Below are positions 35,264 through 41,092 of a DNA stretch of 41,092 nt, in pieces. The notes under the pieces are model-generated. The model was not told the DNA's origin. It saw only the letters and a program-made list of their open reading frames with translations, and searched no databases. The stretch covers positions 1-41,092 of the forward strand of contig JAAVBM010000117.1 of assembly GCA_014803505.1 (NCBI GenBank), read 5' to 3'. The stretch's first letter is position 1; each line of letters opens with the position of its first letter. A program made the translations under genes and the position numbers. The DNA is from a bacterium (GTDB taxonomy: Bacteria > Cyanobacteriota > Vampirovibrionia > Gastranaerophilales > Gastranaerophilaceae).

Positions 35264-35559
35264 TGAGTAAAGAAACAGAAAGATTATATGACGTAATTAA
35301 AAAGTCATTAATTACAGAAAAATCAGTGGCAGCAACAGAAAATGCACAATATACTTTCGAAGTAAAAAAAGATGCAACTAAAATTGAAATTGCTAAAGCT
35401 GTAGAATTAGCTTTTCCTGGAAGAAAAGTTAAAAAAGTAAGAACAGTTTATATGCCATCTCACGAAAAAAGAATGGGATATAAATTCGGAAGAACAGATT
35501 CTTCTAAAAAAGCCATCGTAACAATCGAAGGCGAACCAATCGAATTCGTAGAAATCTAG
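35263..35559 (+). CDS. rplW: 50S ribosomal protein L23
   Basis: A 98-residue L23 at the tunnel exit, docking site for trigger factor and SRP. LYDVIKKSLITEKSVAATEN and YTFEVKKDATKIEIAKAVEL, with the loop near KVRTVYMPSHEKRMGYKFGR, are typical. It is translationally coupled to rplD by a one-base overlap. A 71-base spacer to rplB begins with a chance cluster of restriction sites (see rejected items). Confidence 0.96.
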   Translation: MSKETERLYDVIKKSLITEKSVAATENAQYTFEVKKDATKIEIAKAVELAFPGRKVKKVRTVYMPSHEKRMGYKFGRTDSSKKAIVTIEGEPIEFVEI

Positions 35560-35630
35560 AATTCGAGCTCGGGGCGTAAGGCGTATGTCCCAATAGAAAA
35601 GTACAAAGCCAATTAGTAGGAGAAAATAAA

Positions 35631-36464
35631 ATGGCAACTAGAAAAATGAATCCAACCTCTCCAGGACAAAGAGGTATGACAAGAAGTGATTATCAAGAAA
35701 TCACTACATCAACTCCTGAAAAATCATTGCTAAGATCATTGAATAAAACAGCAGGAAGAAATAATACAGGTAGAATTACATGTCGTCACAAAGGTGGCGG
35801 TGTAAAAAGAAGCTACCGTTTGATCGATTTCAAAAGAGATAAATTTGGCGTACCAGCAACAGTTAAAACTATTGAGTACGATCCAAACAGAAACGTAAGA
35901 ATTTCACTATGTTTCTACGCTGATGGTGAAAAAAGATATATCTTAACACCGGAAGGTTTAAACTTAGGTGATACAATTGTTAGCGGACCAGAAGCTCCTG
36001 TTCAAACAGGTAACGCTCTTCCTCTAGAATTGATTCCGTTAGGTACTATCGTTCATAACATTGAACTTAACCCTGGTCGTGGCGGAGTTATGGTAAGAGC
36101 AGCTGGTAATGCAGCTCAAGTTATGGCTAAAGAAGGTAACTATGTAACAATTAAACTTCCATCTTCAGAAATGAGAATGGTAAGAAAAGAATGTATGGCT
36201 ACAATCGGTATGTTAGGTAATGCAGAATTCAAAAACCTTTCAATCGGTAAAGCAGGTAGAAAACGTTACATGGGTATCAGACCAACAGTCCGCGGTGTAA
36301 CAATGAACCCTTGCGATCACCCACACGGTGGTGGTGAAGGTAAAACCGGTCCAGGTGGAAACCCTAAAACACCTTGGGGTAAACCGGCTCTTGGTTACAA
36401 AACTCGTAAAAAAGGAAAAGCGTCTGATAAGTTAATCGTTAGAAGACGTAAAAAATCAAGATAA
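35631..36464 (+). CDS. rplB: 50S ribosomal protein L2
   Basis: A 277-residue L2, required for subunit joining and peptidyl transfer. [20 protein letters not shown] at the N-terminus and the C-terminal [19 protein letters not shown] with [16 protein letters not shown] contain the conserved His near the peptidyl transferase centre. AGTAGGAGAAAATAAA precedes the ATG. Full length and no irregularity. A bulged hairpin lies in the spacer after it. Confidence 0.98.
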   Translation: MATRKMNPTSPGQRGMTRSDYQEITTSTPEKSLLRSLNKTAGRNNTGRITCRHKGGGVKRSYRLIDFKRDKFGVPATVKTIEYDPNRNVRISLCFYADGEKRYILTPEGLNLGDTIVSGPEAPVQTGNALPLELIPLGTIVHNIELNPGRGGVMVRAAGNAAQVMAKEGNYVTIKLPSSEMRMVRKECMATIGMLGNAEFKNLSIGKAGRKRYMGIRPTVRGVTMNPCDHPHGGGEGKTGPGGNPKTPWGKPALGYKTRKKGKASDKLIVRRRKKSR

Positions 36465-36473
36465 TTAAGGTAA

Positions 36474-36502
36474 GGAAGATGAAGTGATTTCACTTCTCTT
36501 CC
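36474..36502 (+). other. Hairpin in the rplB-rpsS spacer
   Basis: Two 6-bp stems stacked across one bulged T (36480), with a 4-base loop. No T run follows, so it is not a terminator and may act in mRNA processing or stability. Confidence 0.5.
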
Positions 36503-36537
36503 CCACCAAATTCACAAAAAAGTAAAAGGAGAAATAA

Positions 36538-36819
36538 ATGGCACGTTCATTAAAAAAAGGTGCATATGTAGAAGAAGCTCTACAAAAGAAAATAGACAAA
36601 ATGAATGCTAACTCTGAAAAGAAAGTTATCAAAACTTGGTCAAGAGCATCAATGATTGTACCTGATATGTTAAACCATACAATAGCTGTACACAACGGTA
36701 AAACTCACGTACCTGTTTATATTACAGAACAAATGGTAGGACACAAGTTGGGTGAATTCGCTCCGACAAGACTTTTCAAAGGTCACGCAGGTTCAGATAA
36801 AACTGCAAAAAGAGGTTAG
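36538..36819 (+). CDS. rpsS: 30S ribosomal protein S19
   Basis: A 93-residue S19 of the small-subunit head. [40 protein letters not shown] and [20 protein letters not shown] follow the family along its whole length. AAAAGGAGAAATAA precedes the ATG. It sits between rplB and rplV, the standard order. Confidence 0.97.
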   Translation: MARSLKKGAYVEEALQKKIDKMNANSEKKVIKTWSRASMIVPDMLNHTIAVHNGKTHVPVYITEQMVGHKLGEFAPTRLFKGHAGSDKTAKRG

Positions 36820-36866
36820 TACAAATAATCCAAAGTGATATTTATATTAAATAAAGGATAATAAAA

Positions 36867-37205
36867 ATGGAAGCAAAAGCAAAACAAACAGACATAAAAA
36901 TGACAGCAAGAAAACTTCGCAGAGTAATCAACGAAGTTAGAGGAAAAGCTGTTATCGAAGCTCAAGATATGTTACGTTTTATGCCTTATTTTGCGGCAAG
37001 AGTAGTTGAAAAGAACTTAAAAGCTGCAATTGCAAACGCTCGTGAAAAATATGGCGTAGCTCCAGAATCATTAAAGATTTCACAAATCTTTGCTGATGAA
37101 AGTGTTACATACAAACGTGCAAGAACAAGAGCTCAAGGTCGTATGTATTCAAGAATGAAACGTACATCACACCTTACATTAGTAGTTAGTGATACAACAA
37201 AATAG
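36867..37205 (+). CDS. rplV: 50S ribosomal protein L22
   Basis: A 112-residue L22, whose beta hairpin reaches the exit-tunnel constriction. [20 protein letters not shown] at the N-terminus and the hairpin [20 protein letters not shown] near residues 80-100 are clear. The hairpin is where macrolide-resistance changes occur in other bacteria; I see nothing unusual here. rpsC follows after 11 bases. Confidence 0.97.
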   Translation: MEAKAKQTDIKMTARKLRRVINEVRGKAVIEAQDMLRFMPYFAARVVEKNLKAAIANAREKYGVAPESLKISQIFADESVTYKRARTRAQGRMYSRMKRTSHLTLVVSDTTK

Positions 37206-37216
37206 GAAATAATAAA

Positions 37217-37954
37217 ATGGGACAAAAAACACATCCAACCGGATTTAGAGTAGGAATAATCCAAGACTGGGCAAGCACCTGGTATGCAAAATGGAAAGAC
37301 TACAAAACATTCGTAGCAGAAGATGCAAAAATTAGAAAATTCGTTAAGAAAAAACTATATGCTGCTGGTGTATCAAAAATTTTGATCGCAAGAAAAGCAC
37401 AAAATACAACAATCACAGTTGTAACAGCAAAACCTGGTATAGTTGTTGGTCGTGGCGGACAAGGTATTGATGAACTTCGTCAAGAAGTTACAAAATACAT
37501 TGGCAAACCTGTTATCATTAATGTGGTAGAAGTAGCAAGAATTGATGCAGATGCTCAATTAGTTGCAGAAAATATCGCACAACAATTAGAAAAACGTATC
37601 GCATTCAGACGTGCAATGAAACAATCAATGCAAAGAACAATGAGATCAGGCGTTCAAGGTATTAAAGTTATGGTATCAGGACGTTTGGGTGGTGCTGAAA
37701 TCGCTCGTTCAGAATGGGCTAAAGAAGGAAGAATTCCTCTTCAAACTCTAAGAGCGGATGTAGATTTCGGTTTCGCAGAAGCTGATACAATAATGGGTAA
37801 AATTGGTGTTAAAGTTTGGATTTTCAAAGGTAACTTAATGCCTGGTGAAAAAGCAGACAAAAACATCAAACTAAAAAGCGGCAAAGACAATGCGGAAAAA
37901 TCAGGCAGACGTCCAAGACGCGGCAGAAATGTTGAAACAACATCTCAAAGCTAG
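37217..37954 (+). CDS. rpsC: 30S ribosomal protein S3
   Basis: A 245-residue S3 at the mRNA entry site. It opens [20 protein letters not shown], has the KH domain with [20 protein letters not shown] (GxxG), and the C-terminal domain [20 protein letters not shown]. The tail after residue 215 is a Lys/Arg/Gly-rich extension ([16 protein letters not shown]), common in S3 and variable between species. It lies 11 bases after rplV. Confidence 0.97.
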   Translation: MGQKTHPTGFRVGIIQDWASTWYAKWKDYKTFVAEDAKIRKFVKKKLYAAGVSKILIARKAQNTTITVVTAKPGIVVGRGGQGIDELRQEVTKYIGKPVIINVVEVARIDADAQLVAENIAQQLEKRIAFRRAMKQSMQRTMRSGVQGIKVMVSGRLGGAEIARSEWAKEGRIPLQTLRADVDFGFAEADTIMGKIGVKVWIFKGNLMPGEKADKNIKLKSGKDNAEKSGRRPRRGRNVETTSQS

Positions 37955-37988
37955 TAAAAGGTATAAAAAACAATAGGAGCAAAATATA

Positions 37989-38411
37989 ATGTTACAGCCT
38001 AAAAAGACTAAATACCGCAAATTAATGAAAGGCAGAATGAAAGGTACTGAAACAAGAGGTACAAAACTTGAATTCGGTCAATATGCTCTAAAAGCATTAG
38101 AGCCAGGTTGGATTACCAGCCGTCAAATCGAAGCAGCACGTCGTGCAATGACTCGTGAAATCAAACGTGGCGGTAACGTTTGGATTAAAATATTCCCAGA
38201 TAAACCAATTACTGCAAAACCAGCAGAAACTCGTATGGGTTCTGGTAAAGGTAACGTTGAATACTGGGTAGCAGTTGTTAAACCAAACAGATTGTTATTC
38301 GAACTTGACTATTTCGATAGAAATACTGCAGTGCATGCTCTTGAATTAGCAGCACAAAAACTTCCTATCAAAGTTAAGATTGTAGAACAACCAAGAGAAC
38401 AAGCAAAATAA
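37989..38411 (+). CDS. rplP: 50S ribosomal protein L16
   Basis: A 140-residue L16 of the A-site region. [20 protein letters not shown], with [20 protein letters not shown], then [20 protein letters not shown], match the family throughout. AATAGGAGCAAAATATA precedes the ATG. The following 71-base spacer has an inverted TTCCTTA/TAAGGAA pair and the palindrome GGGTTAACCC. Confidence 0.97.
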   Translation: MLQPKKTKYRKLMKGRMKGTETRGTKLEFGQYALKALEPGWITSRQIEAARRAMTREIKRGGNVWIKIFPDKPITAKPAETRMGSGKGNVEYWVAVVKPNRLLFELDYFDRNTAVHALELAAQKLPIKVKIVEQPREQAK

Positions 38412-38482
38412 ATTTCTTCCTTAACGAGGGTTAACCCCCAAGGTCGGTATAAGGTAAGGAAATAAGATAAAGGAAAATAAAA

Positions 38483-38680
38483 ATGAAATTAAGTGAAATG
38501 CGTGAAAAAACAGTAGATGAGTTACAAAATGCTATTGTTGATTGGAAGAAACAATTATTGGAAGCAAGATTGCAACTTTCAACTCACAAATTAGAAAATA
38601 CTGCAAGTATTTCTAAAACAAAAAAACTTATCGCTCAAGCAAAAACAGTAATAACAGAAAAAGAGGTACAAAATGCCTAA
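38483..38680 (+). CDS. rpmC: 50S ribosomal protein L29
   Basis: A 65-residue helical L29: [20 protein letters not shown] followed by [20 protein letters not shown]. The usual RxxIARxxT segment before the C-terminus is [15 protein letters not shown] here, a modest departure. It overlaps rpsQ by 8 bases, suggesting translational coupling. Confidence 0.93.
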   Translation: MKLSEMREKTVDELQNAIVDWKKQLLEARLQLSTHKLENTASISKTKKLIAQAKTVITEKEVQNA

Positions 38681-38918
38681 AAAAGAAAAACAAGGTATGG
38701 TAATTAGCAATAAAATGGACAAAACAGTTGTTGTAAAAGTTGCTTCATATGAACCACACCCTAGATACAAAAAAATTATCGAATCTAATAAACACTATAA
38801 AGCTCACGATGCAGAAAACGTTTGTAACGAAGGCGATATCGTAAGAATCGTTGAATCAAGACCTATTTCAGGTGACAAACGTTGGACAGTAGCTGAAGTA
38901 GTAGAAAAAGCAAGATAA
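38673..38918 (+). CDS. rpsQ: 30S ribosomal protein S17
   Basis: An 81-residue OB-fold S17. [20 protein letters not shown] with [20 protein letters not shown] and [20 protein letters not shown] are diagnostic. Its ATG overlaps the end of rpmC, and AAAGAGGTACAAA inside rpmC provides the ribosome binding site. Confidence 0.97.
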   Translation: MPKKEKQGMVISNKMDKTVVVKVASYEPHPRYKKIIESNKHYKAHDAENVCNEGDIVRIVESRPISGDKRWTVAEVVEKAR

Positions 38919-38930
38919 TTATTAAATCAT

Positions 38931-38949
38931 ATCCCGAATTTATTTCGGG
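38931..38949. repeat. CCCGAA-N5-TTCGGG hairpin, copy 1
   Basis: CCCGAA (38933-38938) and TTCGGG (38944-38949) with a 5-base loop, in the rpsQ-rplN spacer. A second hairpin with the same stem lies at 39433-39453. No T run, so it is not a terminator. Confidence 0.6.
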
Positions 38950-39029
38950 CACAGCAAAAGAAAAATGCAACATTACCACAGAGTAATGAGAGGCAAAAAG
39001 TAGTAGATTAATACTAAAAGGAAAGAAAA

Positions 39030-39398
39030 ATGATACAACAAGAAACAAGACTAGAAGTAGCAGATAACACAGGTGCAAAACAATTGTTATGTATTCGTGT
39101 TATGGGAAGCTCAAATAAAAAATTTGCAGCAGTAGGCGATGAAATCGTTGCTTCTGTAAAAGATGCGACTCCTAATATGGCTGTGAAAAAAGGTGAAGTT
39201 GTTCGTGCTGTTGTAGTAAGAACTAAAGCAGATATCAAACGTAATGATGGTTCAGTAATCAGATTTGATGAAAATGCTGCAGTTATTATTAACAAAGACG
39301 GCAACCCAAGAGGTACTCGTGTTTTCGGACCTGTTGCTCGTGAATTAAGAGACAAAGGTTATATGAAAATAGTTTCTCTTGCACCGGAAGTAATCTAG
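39030..39398 (+). CDS. rplN: 50S ribosomal protein L14
   Basis: A 122-residue L14, the exact usual length, forming bridges to 16S r[43 protein letters not shown] and [20 protein letters not shown] are diagnostic. AAAAGGAAAGAAAA precedes the ATG. It is flanked on both sides by long spacers with hairpins. Confidence 0.98.
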   Translation: MIQQETRLEVADNTGAKQLLCIRVMGSSNKKFAAVGDEIVASVKDATPNMAVKKGEVVRAVVVRTKADIKRNDGSVIRFDENAAVIINKDGNPRGTRVFGPVARELRDKGYMKIVSLAPEVI

Positions 39399-39403
39399 TT
39401 CTT

Positions 39404-39453
39404 AACCGGCAAAAGCCGGTTGAAGACAGATTATCCCGAACTTGTTTCGGGAT
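39404..39453. repeat. Paired hairpins in the rplN-rplX spacer
   Basis: AACCGGC-AAAA-GCCGGTT (39404-39421) is followed by ATCCCGAA-N5-TTCGGGAT (39433-39453). The second shares its 6-bp core stem with the hairpin at 38933. A perfect DNA palindrome GACCATCATGGTC lies further on in the same 152-base spacer. None has a T run. Confidence 0.65.
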
Positions 39454-39550
39454 CCCGTCCGAGGTAGAATATAATTAACCTCAATAGGGACGCTACCATG
39501 TAATAGACCATCATGGTCAGTCCATGAAAGTATAAAACCAGGAGAAAGAA

Positions 39551-39889
39551 ATGACTAATAAAGATAAAAAAAGCTTACATGTAAAAACAAGCGACAGAGT
39601 CGTTGTTATTGCAGGTAAAGATAAAGGAAAAATCGGTAACATTAAAAAAGTTGACACTGAAAAAGGCAAAGTAATTGTTGAAGGTGCTAACATGGTTACT
39701 AAGGCTCAAAAGCCTCAACCAGCTGCCGGTATCCAAGGTGGACTTATCAAACTTGAAGCACCTATCGAATCTTCAAATGTTATGATTTTATGCCCAGCTT
39801 GCGAAAAAGCAACAAGAGTAGAAATGAAAGTTATCGATGGTAAAAAAGTTCGTGTTTGTAAAAAATGCGGCGAACAACTAGATGCTTAA
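39551..39889 (+). CDS. rplX: 50S ribosomal protein L24
   Basis: A 112-residue L24, an early assembly protein. The KOW motif (RVVVIAGKDKGKIGNIKKVD) is followed by a C-terminal region with four cysteines, CPACEK and CKKCGE, a zinc-ribbon-like form found in many bacterial L24 proteins. AGGAGAAAGAA precedes the ATG. Confidence 0.96.
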   Translation: MTNKDKKSLHVKTSDRVVVIAGKDKGKIGNIKKVDTEKGKVIVEGANMVTKAQKPQPAAGIQGGLIKLEAPIESSNVMILCPACEKATRVEMKVIDGKKVRVCKKCGEQLDA

Positions 39890-39936
39890 TGTGTAATTGA
39901 TTTACGACATTAATACCAATAGTAAAGGAAAGAAAA

Positions 39937-40497
39937 ATGACAGTAACAAAAAATTTAAGAACAAAATATGTAGAAGATGTAGTTCCTGCAATGAAGGAAA
40001 AATTCGGCTACAAAAATGAACACCAAGTTCCAAAACTAGTTAAAATTGTTTTGAATATGGGTGTAGGTGAAGCTTCTCACAACTCAAAAATTGCAGAATC
40101 AATTGAAGCTCAATTAACAAAAATTGCTGGTCAAAAAGCAGTAGTTACAAAAGCTAAAAAATCAATTGCTTCATACAAATTGAGAGAAGGAATGCCGGTT
40201 GGAGCAATGGCAACATTGCGTGGCGAAAGAATGTATGATTTCTTACAAAAACTTATTTGTGTTGTACTTCCAAGAATTCGTGACTTTAGAGGTATCAGTG
40301 CAAAAAGTTTTGATGGTCGTGGAAACTATACAATGGGCTTGAAAGAACAAGCTTTATTCCCTGAAATCACTTATGAAGAAGTAGATTTAGTTAAGGGTAT
40401 GAACGTTTCAGTTATCACAACTGCTGAAACAGATGAAGAGGCAAGAGAATTATTAAGACTTCTCGGAATGCCATTCAAAGGTAGTAAAAATCAATAA
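39937..40497 (+). CDS. rplE: 50S ribosomal protein L5
   Basis: A 186-residue L5 binding 5S rRNA in the central protuberance. [40 protein letters not shown] and [20 protein letters not shown] are diagnostic, and [15 protein letters not shown] closes the protein. It is slightly longer than the 179 residues of E. coli. AAAGGAAAGAAAA precedes the ATG. Confidence 0.98.
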   Translation: MTVTKNLRTKYVEDVVPAMKEKFGYKNEHQVPKLVKIVLNMGVGEASHNSKIAESIEAQLTKIAGQKAVVTKAKKSIASYKLREGMPVGAMATLRGERMYDFLQKLICVVLPRIRDFRGISAKSFDGRGNYTMGLKEQALFPEITYEEVDLVKGMNVSVITTAETDEEARELLRLLGMPFKGSKNQ

Positions 40498-40517
40498 GTA
40501 CAAGATAGGAGAAATTC

Positions 40518-40724
40518 ATGGCTAAGAAAGCGATGATTAACAAAGAACTTAAACGTCAAAAACTTGCTGCTGCCGGAAAATACCCAACAGTAAGACTTCA
40601 CAACAGATGTTCAATCTGTGGAAGACCACACGGATTTCATAGAGATTTCGGTTTGTGCAGAATTTGTTTAAGAAAAATGGCTCACCAAGGTTTATTACCT
40701 GGTGTAACAAAAGCAAGCTGGTAG
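40518..40724 (+). CDS. rpsN: 30S ribosomal protein S14 (zinc-binding type)
   Basis: A 68-residue S14 of the short, zinc-binding type: [20 protein letters not shown] has both CxxC pairs. It carries an N-terminal stretch ([20 protein letters not shown]) slightly longer than in the typical 61-residue form. ATAGGAGAAATTC precedes the ATG. A strong terminator-like hairpin follows, separating it from rpsH and the later spc genes, which do not appear in the next 368 bases. Confidence 0.97.
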   Translation: MAKKAMINKELKRQKLAAAGKYPTVRLHNRCSICGRPHGFHRDFGLCRICLRKMAHQGLLPGVTKASW

Positions 40725-40755
40725 TTTGTTTGCCAAATTTGTTAATAGAATTAAA

Positions 40756-40783
40756 AAAGAGCGGTGTAACAGCCGCTCTTTTT
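40756..40783 (+). terminator. Terminator after rpsN
   Basis: A perfect 9-bp stem AAAGAGCGG/CCGCTCTTT (40756-40764 with 40773-40781), an 8-base loop and a T5 run. Confidence 0.88.
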
Positions 40784-40836
40784 AGTGCATAAACTATATT
40801 AGAGGTAAATATCTAATCGATATTAAAAAAGGGGTT

Positions 40837-40856
40837 TCAGGGGAAAAATCCCCTGA
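40837..40856. other. Hairpin TCAGGGGA/TCCCCTGA
   Basis: A perfect 8-bp stem with an AAAA loop in the non-coding region after rpsN, preceded by AATATC-N5-GATATT (about 40808-40823). No T run. Confidence 0.5.
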
Positions 40857-40873
40857 TGACTCGATCCATTTAA

Positions 40874-41092
40874 TCAAGCGTGTTTTTCTTTTTCGGTTCT
40901 ACTTTTTCTTTTTGCGTCGCAATCAAAAAGAAAAAGTGAACAAAGAAGATTCTTTATTAAAAATAGTTTTAGTTCCTTCATTTCTTTCTCTACTTGGTTG
41001 TTCGCACTAAACGGGACTACAGTCAAAAGCTCAACGCTTTCGCCTTGCGCCCTCTGCTCACAATCCGCTTTATTGCGAGTAGAAGAGAAAGA
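40874..41092 (-). other. Open frame running off the right edge, probably repeat-derived
   Basis: On the minus strand a frame of 72 codons is open from the window edge to a TGA at 40876-40874. Its sequence (NKADCEQRAQGESVELL ... LFLFDCDAKRKSRTEKEKHA) covers the conserved-loop hairpin, and the edge part has higher GC than neighbouring genes. No domain is recognised. Coding status is doubtful: it may be the 3' end of a gene or a translated-looking repeat. Apart from this and the hairpins, 40784-41092 holds no gene I can support. Confidence 0.25.
40896..40941. repeat. 13-bp-stem hairpin with conserved loop, second copy
   Basis: A perfect 13-bp stem (40901-40913 with 40925-40937) closes the loop GCGTCGCAATC; GTTC/GAAC (40896-40899, 40938-40941) extends it past one bulged T. 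The stem sequence differs from that at 2389-2425 but both strands changed together, so pairing is kept. Confidence 0.8.

Noticed and set aside
35555-35570. TCTAGAATTCGAGCTC resembling a cloning-vector polylinker
   Set aside because: It spans the natural end of rplW and flanking operon sequence is continuous. It is a chance cluster of AT-rich six-base sites, not vector contamination.
36474-36502. Hairpin between rplB and rpsS as a terminator
   Set aside because: It lacks a T run and lies in the middle of an otherwise continuous operon.

Overview
The window looks like chromosome of an AT-rich, diderm, gut-type bacterium. My best guess is the Gastranaerophilales/Vampirovibrionia (non-photosynthetic Cyanobacteria relatives). 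The basis is a cyanobacteria-like 5S rRNA 3' end at the left edge, an outer-membrane porin with a signal peptide, very AT-rich third codon positions, and many small lineage-type hypothetical proteins. This is inference from gene style, not a phylogeny.

Left part (1-9 kb): the 3' end of a 5S rRNA and its terminator, two small hypothetical genes, an Fsr-like MFS exporter, a large palindromic element, and dnaK. Directly after the dnaK terminator comes the most unusual region: four tandem two-gene cassettes (4.5-7.15 kb). Each cassette encodes a ~100-residue membrane protein starting MEKIN and a second small membrane protein. Each is headed by the same ~105-bp block, which holds a palindrome, a TATAAT box and a start codon 6-7 bases after that box, so the first gene probably gives a leaderless mRNA. 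A convergent coiled-coil protein of unknown function follows.

Middle part (8.6-33 kb): mostly housekeeping and metabolic genes in short, often divergent or convergent units. They include a flavin reductase-like protein and an EamA transporter, an Hsp31-type DJ-1 protein whose ribosome binding site lies in a 10-bp hairpin, an HD phosphohydrolase, a TPR protein, a porin, pgi, a DtxR-type regulator translationally coupled to a His-rich membrane protein, a SulP transporter, HxlR, aroK-aroB, an amino-acid binding lipoprotein, a CCA-adding enzyme, a UPF1-like helicase with a C-terminal nuclease-like domain, a UPF0489 protein, miaB, a sugar transferase, pheA and a phosphohexomutase. aroK, aroB and pheA belong to aromatic amino-acid synthesis; pgi and the phosphohexomutase feed sugar-phosphate and envelope precursor supply.

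Right part (33-41 kb): a strong TTGACA-17-TAGAAT promoter drives the S10/spc ribosomal-protein cluster in the order rpsJ, rplC, rplD, rplW, rplB, rpsS, rplV, rpsC, rplP, rpmC, rpsQ, rplN, rplX, rplE, rpsN. Several spacers are unusually long and structured. The rpsJ-rplC spacer resembles the 5' part of a group II intron, and others carry hairpins. A terminator follows rpsN, then non-coding sequence containing a second copy of the 13-bp-stem hairpin seen before dnaK.
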